NCBI GenBank assembly: GCA_963931865.1
Contig: OZ007506.1
Coordinates: forward strand, 3,530,926-3,594,925
Length of the DNA stretch: 64,000 bases
DNA from: Axinella damicornis
Lineage: Eukaryota; Porifera; Demospongiae; Axinellida; Axinellidae
Reading direction: 5' to 3'
Shown here: piece by piece, positions 11,383-26,300 of the stretch
Layout: every line of letters begins with the position of its first letter
Numbering within the stretch: the stretch's first letter is position 1
The notes under the pieces: generated by a model
Databases searched by the model: none
What the model saw: the letters and a program-made list of their open reading frames with translations, nothing else
Told to the model about the DNA's origin: nothing
Program-made: the position numbers and the translations under genes

Positions 11383-14300
11383 ATGGAGTTGGAAATTGTT
11401 GCTGGCACGTATGACTGCATGATAAAGGGATTTTCTATCGATGCACTAACACCAGAAGAGAAGGTACGTAAACACTTTACTGCTGTATCAGCACATGGTA
11501 TAATATTATTATTTGCATGTGTATTAAAGGTCTGGAATATAGTCTTGTTCCATAGTCTGGGAACGAGACTAGATCTGGAAAGGCCTCTTTGTAAGTCCGT
11601 GTACGCGACCCAATGGTCATAATTTCTTTGGAAGGTAACGCAGGGGATTTCTGGACATGGCCCAGCTTTCACTCTCTAGGAACAGTTTTTGCTAACAACT
11701 GCACAGCATTAGAAAGTTTGAAGGTAGGGTATGCATGCGCACTTATCATAATTCAAAAGAATTGCTAACGGAGCGAAGGCGAGGGCCATGAAGTGCTGTG
11801 TCCGGAATTATAATACTGTCCGGAAATCCCCTCCCTTAAGGTAGGGCGGGGTAATTCGGGCCACGATATAGTACGGGGTAATTCGGGCCACTTCAACGTT
11901 GCAACAGGAAAGAAGCATCCTTTTTATTCTTGCTTCTAGTGAGTTGTAGGCAGGTTGAGTCCCTGGATATACATGGCCAGAAGTTTGCCTAAAGTCTGTC
12001 CGTTTTTAGTTACCGTTGACCTGAAGTTGAAGTGGCCCGAATTACCCCGTGGCCCGAATTACCCCGCCCTACCTTACCTTAGTGAATTTACAACCTGTGG
12101 CGACATTGGACACTGCTGAATTTTTTGCCGGTACATTCTGTCGAATCACTGCAGGGTCTGAGACCCCGCTACCATGAGAAGGACCACGTGGGGTGTGTGA
12201 GAGCAGTGGCAAGTGGAGGCAGCTACCTTGCCTCAGGGGGGACAGATGAAACCATAAAGTGAGCTAATTACAAGGGGAGGTCACACCCATAGACTCTGCA
12301 GTCACAGCTGCGACTGTGGGTCGTAACTTTAACCGCTGTTTTGGGCGGCTTGATCGTTGACTGCACTGATTTTTGAGGCTTTGACTGTTGACTGCACTGG
12401 TTTTCAGGCTTTGACCGTTGACTTTGTGATAATATACGGAAGAATGTGTAGCGACTCCACCCCTTCCTTAGTATACAAGTTGACCGAGCGTGGTCGCAGC
12501 TGTGACTGGCGTTCATTGGAGTGACCTCCCCTAGCTAATTAGGAAGAGGGCACACACAACTATATACATATACAAGTAGCTTCGCTCACTTCGCTCGCTC
12601 AGCTACTTCCCCCTCGTTCGCCTACGTGAGTAATCCGGTGCCGGATAGCTCTCTGTGCAGAGCTGCTGCTCCCCGATTGCGTTCGCTTCAGCTGCTGCTC
12701 CTCACGCGATTGCATCGATCCGTTTCAACTGCTGCTGAGCTCCCGGCTTGCATCCACTTCAGCTGCTTTTCGCCGCTTACGTCCGCTTCAGTTGCTTCTC
12801 TCGATTGCGTCCGTTTCAACTGGTTCCCGATTGCGTCCGCTTCGGCTGCTGCTCCCCGAATGCGTCGGCTTCAATTCTGCTCCCCGATGGCGTCCGCTTC
12901 GGCTGCTGCTCCCCGAATGCGTCGGCTTCAACTCTGCTCCCCGATGATATGGTGTCCGCTTCGTCTGCTGCTCCCCGATTGTGTCCGCTTCGGCTGCGCT
13001 GCTGCTCCCCGCCAGCTGTTCTCATGTCCACTATTCTCGAACATTCTAGTATTACGCAGAGTTCGAGGTTCAGTAAATATTGAAGTACGAAGGTCGCGTA
13101 TCACTATAGTCTAGTCCCGCCCCACGAACATCCCACTTCCGTTACACACGGACGGACAGACCGACACACGGTTAAAATCTTAATGTATTGATACATAGTC
13201 TGCCCATATACATGTAGGTGAGCTGCGCCTAATATCACATGTGTGACGGTGCTGCTAGTGTTTAGAAAAGCTGTACGTTATGCAACCATGCAATTACAGC
13301 CGCCCTGATTCCTCACATGCTATCCAAAGCTGTTAGTGTCCTTTCGTGATTATGTTCGTACATTCTTCGTTCCTTACTACGGTGTTACAGATTATGCAAC
13401 CACTTACTTGGAAATGGGTGAAATTCTAAACCTATCATGCTAATTATCACTAACATCATAACATGAAACATACATATGTGGGTCCTGTGTCCGTTTGTAC
13501 ACTTTCTCTTTTGTAAATGGCCAGTCTGTTAGGGCCGTCTATATTCGGTGGACTGGACTCGGGACTGGACTGTGGGACAGAAAGTTGCGCTCATCATTTC
13601 TGAAGGCCAGAAAACAGGAAATTGAGTAACGGCACTATATAGCTGCCACCGTAGATAATAGCTTACCAAGTACGCGAGGTTTACCAACACAGCTGTCACC
13701 ATGTAGACAGCCTGCCGTGGTCCTACCATGCAAAACCAGCTCGGTGCGAATTCGTCCATGATCTGACGATGACTTCGAGGAACATGCACATGGCGGTCAT
13801 TGCTAGCAAACTCTCGTATACCAAGTGGTACAACCATTTTACAGCTTCTTGAACTGTTTCTATGCATGCTGCTGCCAAGTTTGGCTGGCACTTCCATTAC
13901 TGCTTTCCGCCTGCCTGTGCTGTAGGCCTATAATTATTCATTGTTCTTGTCCCCATATGAACCGGTTCAGTGCATCGTTGGCGCACGAGCTCTGACAGAA
14001 AGGGCTGCTGGAACGGCTGATATCGAGTCATGGTCGGCTATCCCGAATGCCATTCATGTCATGTAAGTATTTTAGTAGCGTTTGATGCTTCGGAATGATG
14101 AGCGCAACTTTCTGTGAGTCCAGTCCCTAGTCCAGTCCCTAGTCCAGTCCACCGAATATAGACGGCCGTCTGTTAGTCTGCAAGTTGTTCGCCTGATTTA
14201 AGGTGGGATATACAGTGTCATGTTTTCAGGTTGCTTGTCAATTGAAAAGTGCTAAGTGCAGATTCCACTTACCATAGCTACCGACTAATTTGATTTGTCA

Positions 14301-17300
14301 CACTGCAGCTCAGCAATGTAAGTGTGAGAAATCTAATTAGTGGTTAGTTAAGGTAAGTGGAATCTGCAGTTGGCGCTTTTCATTTTGACAAGCAACCTGA
14401 AAACCTCTGTACACAAGGATATGTGATACTCTGCATGATGCTTTACCTCAAGGTGGTTTGGGATGCCATGCCCTCAGCTATTGCTTTAATGATAGTTCAC
14501 TGCTATAGGCTCCTGAGTACTTTTGCGAGGAAATCCTCTGCTCTCTTGTTTGCACGGGTATCCTCTGCTGAAGATGATCTGCACAGTTCACTGATAGCTT
14601 CATAGCATGAATGTAAAGGAGCTGCACGACATCATCTGCTACCTGGCATGTGAAAGATATCATAATGCTTTGAGGTCTCCTCTGTAGGGTTTGGTGAATA
14701 GGTAATATGGCAGTCTTCAGGAAGCTAGTACGTGTACTTTGGGTGGCATAGACTAGCTGGGTCAAAGGAAGTCTCCTGAGAGTGATCACAGGTCACTGCT
14801 GTTATCATCAACCCCTGGCAACTCGCTTGTCTTGGTACCATACATGTAGTCTGAAAGGATGAAGTTGAGGCCTGTCAGATCCCAGTTCAGGATACCCTCC
14901 AGAGGTGGTTTCTCCACTACCTTCCAGAGGTGGATTCTCCACTTGTGTCATCGGTTGTCGTCACTTGCTCTACAAATTCAGTGTTTGAGTTGGTCAAAGT
15001 GATTGACAAGGTTCTTGCCCTTGCTGGTTGATGACCCCATCCTCTGCGTCTAGGTCAGGGCCCAGCGCCAATACTGGCTCAGGACCATGAAGCTCTGTTT
15101 CAGTCGAAGAGGAAGATTTTTTGTGCTATTCAGCAGGCGTAGTGTGCCATTGAAGTAAGAGCAGAGTCAGCTCTGACGTCATTGACATGTTTCTGGACAA
15201 TTCCTGGTACACGCATGTCTAACATAAAGGCACGTACCAAGAATTGCACCAGTATAGGGAGTGGTTGTAGTCCGTCAATATGTATGTAGGTGCTAGTGAA
15301 GCTCTGGTGTCAGAGCAATGCAAGTAAAATAGTTTCTGAGAGCAACCTGAACTGAACTTCAGAATGGCTCTGGGCTGATGCCAGAGTCAAGCATGTGCAG
15401 TCAGTAGGCACGATATCTATACGGTATATTCACATTCCAGTAAGTCCGTACATGCGGAATACTTTTTATAGAGGTATCTTTCTCAACTGGACTTCAACTA
15501 TCTTTGTATGCAGTATGTATACATGTGTATGCATTCACATGTAGCGACCACAGATCGATGACATGACATGTACATATAACCAGACATTGCACAATACGTT
15601 TGCTGTAGGTTGTACAACATGAAGAAGCACAGAGAAATTGGAACACTGATACAGCATAAAGGTAGGCCGTTCCTATTTCCACTCTGCAGTGAAATATGTG
15701 CATGGTCGTGTGGAGGAGTGAATCTCAGGTCTTGGTTTAGAAATTTTTCTCAAGAGGGGGTAAACCAGGTTTTGATTTACGTATTTTGGGGGGGCACATG
15801 TTACTACACCTCGTAGTGGGGTTTGGGGGTCCTCCCTCAGAATACATTTTATCCTCTTGTAATGCAATCCGAGGGGAAAAAGGTGTTATGAGTGAGTAAT
15901 ACATGTACGTATTTGCAGGACTTGGTCGAGTGTCCTGATTACAGAGGTGTTCTTAGTTCAGGAGAGTGCTTGGTGTGAGTGATCACACATGTACTGTATC
16001 CTCCCTCTGTGTACTGTGACCTGCATCCTCACTCACAGGCTCCATCACGTGGCTGACGTTTCACAGAAACACTCACCTGTTCAGTGCCAGTGAGGATGGC
16101 ACGATTTGCATATGGAAGTGTGGCTCTTGGGACTGTCTGCACACTCTGATGGGCCACAGGTTAGCCTCCGCACGTGTACAATCCTGCCATGTGCAGTACC
16201 AAACACTACTGATATGGCAGAGTAACTCTAGGGACTGTCTTACCCTTCCTTGATATCAGAGTATCCCTGAATGCCTTCCATATCCAGCAGCCCAGTGTCA
16301 GAGTATTGCCGGTGTTGTAAAACCGGCAGTCCTGGGATTATCGAGGGACTACTTAACCTAACCTCCTGGGACCCCGACCCCTCTGTCAGAGGATGCAGGT
16401 CATGTTTCACACAAAATGTAATAGCCTCTGCCGCTCCTTAATGCCCCCAGAGGAGTTATTCCAGCAGTCCCGGGATTGTTGAGAGACTACCTACACCCTG
16501 GAACCACTACCCCAGAACACCAGAGTTACACCAGCAGTCCTGGGGACTCCCCTGACCCCCTGGGACCCCTCTGTCAGAGTATCCCAGGGGAGTGGTCCAC
16601 TAAATACAAGCTTGGGTGCTTGTCAGACCACTATTTCACTCCCTTTATCGCATGGTTACATTGTGACAAGTGGTGCCTTGCACTGAATGAATGTACATAC
16701 AACTTAACTGTATTGACTTGCATTATGCTTGCAGAGCTGCAGTGACGTGTTTCTCCGTTCATCCTTCTGGGAAGCTTGCTCTGTCCGTTAGCAAAGACAG
16801 AACAGTAAGGTAACAGGAAATGGGTAGCCTCATTCCCAGGCCTCCACCCAACTTGTCGTCGCTTGCAGTGTGGAAAAGTGGGGAGGGCCTGGTACATTTC
16901 CTCACTTGAGCATGACCAAATGGTAAAATTTTCAGATCAAGAACACAATGTTTTGTTGTTCAACCATCTACACGTTCAGAACTTGGTATGTATGACTGTG
17001 GTACCTTCGCTCTTCTTGCTGTTCCGAGCCCCAGTACTAGCTCCCATGTTAATTTCAAGTCTTTCTACCAGTCTTACTACCTTGACGTCACTCACATGAG
17101 GAAATTTACCAGATCGACCCTCTCCGGCATAGCCATACTGCAAACGACCGAAAGCTGGGAGGGGCCTAGGAACGAGGCTGGGAAATGGGATCGGTATAAC
17201 TACTGACAAGAGCACTTAAGTAGGTCGCGCCCGACCTACTTATGCACTCTTGCTACTGATGATACGTGTAACTGACATTTGTAGCGGTGCAGCATTTGAA

Positions 17301-20300
17301 CGTTGTGAACTTTGACTACCGTAGTGAGTCTAATTATGGCACAAGTGTGAGGTGGATGTTATCCGACTCTACTTTCTGGTATGGTGAAGAAGTTTTTTTA
17401 AGTGATGATGCAAACGTACAATGTAGTGGTGTAGTGTGGAGGTTCTAACCTAGTTTGGCAATATTCTTACTTCCAGAACGTGGGATTTAATCACAGGACA
17501 TGTGGCGTTTATTCAGAGACTACCACAAGGTTAGTTACTGCTGTTGATGTTGCTGACTATGGTGAAATCAAGCATTCATCGTATTCAAACTCTTGCACTT
17601 GCAGTTTGGTAGAAAGCTGCTTTGCATGATGAGGTTAATGTGGAGCTGTTCCATGAGCTGTCTGATATTATATAAGTATCACGATAGTACCAAGCTATAC
17701 CGGAAAATATCACGAGTTTGTTGCCGTAGTATTGTTACGAGTGCGAAGCACGAGTAACAATGCCGAAGGCGACAAACGAGTGATTGGGGCGAGCCTGAGC
17801 GAGCCCCACATAGACGAGTTTGCTGTGAATTTTCCATATATTTATATCTATCGTACGTCGTGCCGTAAACCACTTCCTGCTCGTATTTTGCGTGTCATTG
17901 CGTCATGCGTTAATTCAAACCACAAACGAACTCACCATTGCATGCAACGTCAACGACTGAGACACGAACTTTGAACGTTCTACCTCAGCAAGGATGGAGA
18001 CTATACCGCGCGGTGAGGGGTTAAAGCATTTCGTGAAGACGGGGAGAGTGCTTCAAGCGATCTCATGTCCTGCATGCAGAGCACATCATGGTGTGCAGCA
18101 TACATAGCTAGCTAGCTAGCTAGCATGCATGGCAGGCTTTACAAGTGTTAGACTGCTGCTTCACTGAGCTATTGCCAGACGATGGGAACTTGACTGGCCT
18201 GCTCTCGGTAACCCTTAACTCACTCATGACACAGATCTGGCATCAGCAGAGAATGAGAAAGTCACCCTCTGCAGCTGGTGGCGACAACAAAGACAGGGAG
18301 CTCTCCTGGACCTACCTACCAGACTGCTTTGGCTAACCTGATTTGCAGTTGCTGTGAAGTGCACGGGTGTATTTTTAGTGTCATAACTTCTGGTCCTTAT
18401 GCGCTCTCCGTCACGTTCTGATGACATGCACTGACAGTCATGCACATGCATCTGCTCCATGTAGGAACACATGCACACATGCGCATGCAACTGCTCCATG
18501 CACATTTGACAACTGTACTCGCTCAGGCTTGCCCCACAATGTTCTGCATTCGTCTAGTATATGTTTCCGGTATAGCTTGGTACTATGGTGATACTGATTT
18601 TATCATACAAACGGAATTTCATTGCACGTTCCTCTACCCATGAACGTAGCGAATGCGCGTTACCATAGCTTGCTTGGCGACAATATTCTGGTTGCCAACC
18701 CTTCGCGTTAGTACCAAGCTAGGCGAAAAGGCCTGCGTACCAAGCCCAAGCCGGAGCCACGCCCATAACTGGCAGCTGTACGGTTGGTCCACGCTGATGA
18801 CTGGCAGTGACGGTTGTACGGTTCATTTCAAACGGGATGCCCGAGTATACGAACGAGTTCAACCTCGACTTCTGGAAGTATCGAGATGTAAGTCAGCCCT
18901 CTTCAGGAGCCCAAAAGGTAGTCAGTACCAGCTAGTCCAGGTAGTCCTGACACGAAACTATCACAGATTTTCTGTAGCACACGTGACTTACTGTACATAA
19001 TACGGATCTCTCGCGTGACCTACAGTACTAATACGGATTTTTCACGTGACCTACTGTACAAAATACGGGTTTTTATCAACTGCGCTTGCGTACCAGGCTT
19101 TCCCATTGACTGCTGTACATTATTCATACGTAGGTGTATGATAAAATTATCTAGTTCCCAGGCCCCGCCCAGCATTTTGTCACTTGCAGTACGGAAAAGC
19201 AGGGAGAGCCTGGTATGTTTCCTCACGTGAGCATTACAAATGGCCAAAATTTTCAGAATGAAAGAGCGAAGTTTCGCATATTGTTCTGGCACTACACGTT
19301 CAACGCTTGATGTGTATGACAGTCGCCCAGATACGCGTGGTAAGTTACGTGGTACCTTAACTCTTCTTGCTGTTCTGAGCCTCAGATCGTCCACGCTCAC
19401 CCTTTCTACCACCTTTCTACCCTCGACGTCACGAACGTGAGGAAACATACCAGGCCCTCAACGTTCTTTTGTGCAACCGAATGTGGCACGCGGGCCTGGG
19501 GACAAGGCTAATTATGCTTGGTCAGTGTTGCCCCTAGGTACAGGGGAACCCTCTCCTTTCCTGACCTAATTTCCATTGATGTGGTCGTTGGAATGCTCTT
19601 TGGTTTAGTCATGCAGTTGGCGATTATCCCCCTTCTATCCTGTAAGCTTTGGAGGAAACATAGCCTCGTTCCCAGGCCACACGGAATAGGGTAAAGTGGC
19701 CTGGTATCTCCTGTTTGTGCAAGTGAAAACTACCCCACGACATCATGGAGTATCTTGTGCAAACCGTAATGTAATTCCATATTCATCATCATAATATTAT
19801 AATAATTTGTTGCACAAGTATGATCAAAGATGGCAGTGTTGTCACAAGGGTTTGATGAAGCTTCTGTCGTGAGGATACCGCTGCGTTCTTGCATTTTGGC
19901 ATACAAGTGTCAAAAAGCCTTTTGTTGGGAGACATCGGGGCAAGGAGTACCGTATATGTGGGAAACTACTCAGGCAAGCAGCTAAGTCTGGCTGTAGACT
20001 ACACATAGCCTGGTGAAGCCACACCCTCCCAGACCTACAATCCTAAGTACAGACAACGAGTACCTCGCTGGGATACCTTTTCTCACATGTAGTAAATACC
20101 AATGATTATTTACCCATATACCGTATAGCGGGTTATTTTCGTGGGGTGCCAATTTTTGTTATTTTCATGACTCACCAACAAGTCACGAAATCTTCCACCC
20201 ATGAAATTTTCAACCCATAATCGCGCTGTACAATGCATAGGTGCCGTCGTTCAAGTACGACTGTTCGGCTCTTCATAGCTACCTGCGTAACTGCGTCCTG

Positions 20301-23300
20301 TTGGCAGTGTCCTCGATCGACAGGATCCTCTATCACCAGCTCAGGGTGCAGCTGTCCGTCGCGTTGTGATCGATAAAGTAGCTAGCTAGCTAGCCACTAA
20401 GTGCCAAAAAAACGAGGACAGTAGTCTAACTCTGGATCAAAATGGTTGCCATTCTCGCATTAGCATGTTGGTTCTTCTCCAACTCTGGCCTCGATCCCAC
20501 ATGTCTTTTACACGAAGTAGCATCTCACGCTAGTGCAGTGAAGCGCAATGTCGTTGAAACTTTGGCCCTCAAACCACGTGTGCTAGTTTTTCATATTACG
20601 TCATCTGCGACGAAGGCACGTGCCATGAAAAATTAGAACCACGAAAATGAATTCTGACCACTTATCAAGCATTTCAACCCGCTATACGGTACGTACGTAA
20701 CAACATGTACATGAATGTATGTAAATGGAACTGTTCATGCATGCACCACTTTTTCTTCCTTGTGTAACATTCTATTGGACTTTGCATGTATACAGTTGCT
20801 GAATTGGTGGTATGGGGTCCCATTGGTGACCAATATTCTCTGGCTTTTGAAAAGTCCATCACTGTCTATGATGTTGAAGTAAGTGTAGACACTAATCTTG
20901 CATTGTAAAATTTAGATCATAAGATGTGACTAGCCTTGTACCCAGGCCTTCTCACCCCAGCATTTTTCACTTGCCATATTGACGTGGGCGCTTGCCGTGG
21001 CGGGCGGCCTGGTAAACTGTTCATGTGCAGTGACAAACCTGGATGTTTTGTGAACGTGCAGAGGAGTGAAAAGCTGCAGTGTGTTACTGATCACAACCAC
21101 AGGCCACAGAACGGCTGAGTGGTTGGCATCTGGAAGCCTTGGCGAGGCTTTGGAAAGCTACCTAATTAATAGCTTTACAAATTGAATGTGCCACTCCTCC
21201 ACACATTCACTCTATTGTCACTGCATGTGGTGAGTTTACTAGGCCTTTCTTCCGCGTTAGTACTGCAAGCAACAAACGCAGGAGTGAGAAGGCCTAGGTT
21301 GGAAAAGCTACATGTATATGTGCACAGATATGCCGCACACACAACATGTTGTCTGCAATGTCAGCCATGCACTGCTGAACAGCTAGAACTACACCGGCCT
21401 ATCTCCCATGTAGTCCGGTGCTGCTGTAACTACCTCTGAAGTTGGAAAGCACATCAACTGTTTGCTGTATGTGCAGGTATGCATAAGGCATCCAACTTAT
21501 AGTATGCCTCTATTGCTATAAGTCTACATAAGTGTGACCAACTGGTTTGTGAGTACAATTATACACTGTAGTGATTGCAGTTGATGGAGCAGAAAGTTAC
21601 ATACCTAAGAAAGGGCATCCAACTTAGTATCATTGAATAGTTCATTCAATGATACTAAGTTGGATGCCCTTTAGCCTTATGCCCTTATTTGGAATTTAGC
21701 CAAGTGCATCAATGTTGTGTGTGTGTGTGTACGCAATAAGTGTGACCCACCAGTTCGTGAATATGATTATAACTCAAGTTTGGCTTATAGTTATTCCCAG
21801 TTAGGTCTACCACAAGTATTTAGAATGACATGGTGTTTATGGGCTCCTAGTACAGTGTACGTAGCAACCAGGGTAGCAACCACACTTCTGCATGCTATGG
21901 TACTAGTAGGACAAGATCATAGTGGTAATGGAAATTCATTTCTATTGTTTTCCCCGTGGGAGAAAGCTGCTCTGCGCTTTCAATGAATACTGATGAGTAT
22001 CCTCCATAAAAGTCTGAGAGCGAATTACCTGTCACTGCTACGCACCTAGCCTCGTTCCCAGGCCTTCCACACCTCCAGCTTTTGATCACTTCCAGTATGC
22101 AAAAACGGAGGGGGAAGGCCTGGGAACGAGGCTATACGCACCTCTACTGAGCAGTTATGTATGTGACCATGCAAACTTGTCTACCACGTACACTCATCTA
22201 CTTGTATACCATTGTGCACTATACAGTGTACGTAACATTGGACTACCCCCACCAGTGTCCACCATCTTGTACTTACAGCTTGCCCCAATTAACGTGAACT
22301 AAGACTTTTAGACTGTGCGACGTACTCCATGTGATTCTACTACCGTCTGTGCAGTTAGCCTCGTTCCCAGTCCCACGCCCAGCTTCTCGTCGCTTGCAGT
22401 ACGGTAAAGCGGGGAGGGCCTGGTACATCGTCTCACGTGAGCATGACGTATTCAAAAAACGGCAATATTTTCAGAACGAAGACGCTACGTTTTGCGTGTT
22501 ATTCAACCATCTACACGTTCAACGCTCGGTGAGTATGACAGTCGCCCCCCGCTAGCTAGATACGTACGTGTGGTATGTTACCTGGTACTTCACTCTTCTT
22601 GATGTTCTGAGACCCACGTACGCCCACGCTTCCTTCCGGTCTTTCTACCCCTTTCTACTCTTGATGTCACTCACGTGAGAAGATGTACCAGGCCCTCCCC
22701 GCTTTACCGTACTGCGAGCGACGAAAAGCTGGGTGTGGGACTGGGTACGAGGCTACTGTGCAGTATGACATAGGCAATCAGTGGTATATTTTGTACGTAG
22801 TCGTGCGTTACTATAAGCACAACTTGTTTGAAAGATCTCATTCATTGTTAGGCATGCACTGCTTAACTTTTTCCCTGGCCAAGCTACTCGTTATTAAGCA
22901 CTGAAGTCTGCCATTTTCGGGTCCTACGGAGTGGAAAAGCTAGAATTCCAAATGAAGCACACTTCCTTTTAGATGAAACACACCTCAGTATTTCCTTCCT
23001 GTGGAGAGATAAGTACATGTGCTTAATAATGCGTGACTATGGTATGTTACACAACGTGAAGTGGTTGTGGCACATGTAGTGCGATATGCATGTTCTGCGC
23101 AAAGTGGCCCCTTTTCTGAACACATCAGAAAGCTTGCTAATGCATCTCGCAGCAAGCAATTCCAGTCAGGAGGCTAATATGTGGACTTGGAGATATAATG
23201 TAGTAGCGTCATCAGTCAGAAGATCTTGCATCTGGATTCAATCTCTGACCTATTCAGGAGGATCTTTTGGCAGTGGGTAGTGATCATCATCATGTTCAAC

Positions 23301-26300
23301 TTGTTTCAACCACTTCTGGGGAGACACTCGCAAACCTTGAGGGACACACTAATAGGTTAGTTTGTACATGGACCATTCTTGTATGTATAGCACACTTACC
23401 TACATGTAGCATACAGCTGCTTGGAACCCATATGGCAGTTGCACACTCTTATTGTTATGAACTCTTGATAGCAACAGCATATATTATCTTGTGTTTGTAT
23501 GAGAAAACTTGGCAGTGGCGATAATATGCACAATTCAGCTAATCAGATTTAGGACATTGAAATTCTGCACACCCAAACCCGCACCATTCCCACCAGCTCC
23601 ATGCATTTTCTACCGAGTGAAAGTAGCCTGTACTTTGCATATTTTTTCAGATGTATGGCTATCCGGGGTGTCCCCGCTAGCAATAATGTACCACCTTGTG
23701 AGTTCTTACAATATGGAGTCAAGACATACCTGGGAGGAAGTTAAAATGGGGTGGCCTGAATTGCATGCATTTGGAATCATAAAAATCTGGACGTCTGCAG
23801 GGTGAAAGGGCTGGCGCTGGCCCCTGGTGGAGAGTTGCTGTTTTCCGCCTCCTCAGATGGAACTGTAAAGGCGTGGAGGATTACCCAGCCGCAGGTACGT
23901 AGATGCTTTTACGCTGTATGACCATTCTATTGTAGCGCTTCAAATTCAGCTGGTGCATAATTACATTAAGCCATTAATGTTGTAAAATTGCGCATGTCAC
24001 TTGTCATACACAATCTGCAGGTTCTAAAATTCTTCACAGAAGTAGCTAACCTACCACCCCAATAGGTTATAAGTGGACATAGCCTCGTTCCCATGGAGGC
24101 CTGAGACGGCGAGGAGAAAAGGGCCTGGTTTCCACTGTTTGCGCATGCGCTTAATTATCTGTAACCGTAACACGTATTCATAAGGGGGAGGGTGCAAATA
24201 ACGTCTTCGAAGTCACATGGTTGAGGGTGTGACGCTACCTATTTTGCTACACTGGTCCTCGATCCGCGAGATGAGGGACGACACAACCACAATTGCACTG
24301 CCACCAGCAACAGACTTACCGGACATTCTTTATTCAAAACAAACGGAAGAGTCTGGTAGCATACTGACTCCACCCGGTCGGTGCCATGGTAGCCACATGA
24401 AAACATCCCATCGTTCAATCGCAGGTCGCTGTTCTAGCTCAATCCAGGAGCGCCTTGCCGCCTGAGGACATAGGAGAGCACGATCAAGAGCTGTTGTAAC
24501 ACACGCCACTACTAAGTACTCGCTAGCTAGTTAACTGTACGGATCACGTTATCCACTTCGACGTCACAAGTGTACAAACATAATTGAACGTCCACGGTGC
24601 CGGTGGAATTCGACCGCTAGTTAGCACATGCGCAAACAGTGGAAACCAGGCCCTTTTCTCCTCGCCGTCTCAGGCCTGGGAACGAGGCTAAAGTGGACAT
24701 GACTGTACATTGAGCTGGAATAAACATCGAGGGGCAACCGCACTCCTGGTAGCAGTTGCAACCCCAGTTGCGACTTGCTGGTAGCGCAAGCTAAGTATTA
24801 AAGCTCGTTCCAATTAACACACATGTCACGTGAGACCACGCTCTGTCGATCGATCGATATCATGTCAGCAATAGCGACCAAAGGGAAGACTTTTTGCTGA
24901 CTCCACCAGCGTGGTCAGTTTCTTGTTTCGGCATGCATTAAAGCGTCAGTGAACGGCAGAGCTAGTTAGCAGCAAAAATCAAAGAGAGGAGTAGTCAAAC
25001 GTTATAATTACATTATTTTACGCGGCACGAATTTTCCCCTATCAGGAGTGTAATGTTGCAGGCCATTCCTGTGTGATAGGCAAATGGCATACCTGCACAC
25101 TGTGAACAAGGATGTGTTGTTTTTGACAAGTTACGTTTAGAGTAAGTCTGTTGTGATAGCCAGGTGTGGGTTCAACACCTGGGTTCAACACCCGAGTGAG
25201 TATATACTGTATCAGCATTGCTTGTTGTAGTACCCCAGTCTGCAGTGATATGAGCACTCTACGTATATAGTCTCAAGGTAGCCTCGTTCCCAGGTCGTTC
25301 CCACTGCCAGTATTTCATCAATATGGCGGGGGAAGGCCTGGGAGATCTGGTCACATGTGATGACGTCAGGTAGACAAATGGTAGACACATGGGGGGCGGT
25401 GCCCAACCGTTAAATACCTGTTTCGCATTGATCCGTCCCCGGCGTTGTGAACAACGAACGGTATCGATCGTCTGCCTTGTGAACGCTCTGATATCCAGCC
25501 ATTGGACAGACAGTACAACACAGGACGTCGAGATTCTTCGTTGGGCACCGCCCTCCGTGTGTCTACATGTGTCTACTTGATGGCATCGCACGTGACCAGA
25601 TCTCCCAGGCCTTCCCCCACCGTATTTCATACTGGAAGCGATGAAATACTGGCAGTGGGAACAGCCTGGGAACGAGGCTAGTCTCAAGGTATATGTAATA
25701 CCATGAAACTATGTTCAATCTCAGATGGCGAAGACAATGGTTAGAGTAACAATCTTTTATTGCTGTGTGACAATCTTGCGCTTAGATTAGTAGAGTCAGG
25801 AGGGTGTCTCTAATCTAGCCTCGTTCCCAGGCCATCGCCAGCTTTTCGTTGCTTACAGTACGGAAAAAGTGGGAGAGGGCCTTGGATAATTTATCACATG
25901 CGTGATGTCAGGGTAGAGAGAAGGGTAATTGAACGTGGGCACACTGACCACAAATATGCGGTTTTGATCGCCCACACACAATTAAACGTGATGTTTCTCA
26001 TGTGACAAAATATCCCACGCTCTCCCCTTTCTCTTTGTTTGTGCGTGTAGTACCATGAAACGGTGTCGATGAAACGATGTTTATTGCTGTGTGGCACACA
26101 CAATTAAACGTGATGTTTCTCACATGACAAAATATCCCAGGCTCTCCCCCTTTCTCTTTGTTCGTGTGTGGGAGAGGCTGGGAATGAGGCTACCTCTAAT
26201 CTGTGGACTGGAAACAGACTGGAATGGCGAAATGAATGGACTGTGGAATCAGAAACAGTTTTCCATGGCATTGCCTGGCTCTGCTATGTGGCTGTTTACT

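Noticed and set aside
12626..13114. 162-codon plus-strand frame
   Set aside because: It lies in degenerate GC-rich tandem repeats inside a PAK1IP1 intron and has no domain or splice logic.
13529..13897. 122-codon minus frame inside element D as a captured gene
   Set aside because: The frame starts in the inverted repeat and shows no recognisable domain; kept only as a remark.
21239..21296. Right end of the family A half element at 20932
   Set aside because: It is a self-contained palindrome, so the two are separate copies and PAK1IP1 exon 8 is not inside one element.
24217..24465. 82-codon frame inside the 24080-24690 element
   Set aside because: No transposase or other family similarity; the length is plausible by chance in this composition.
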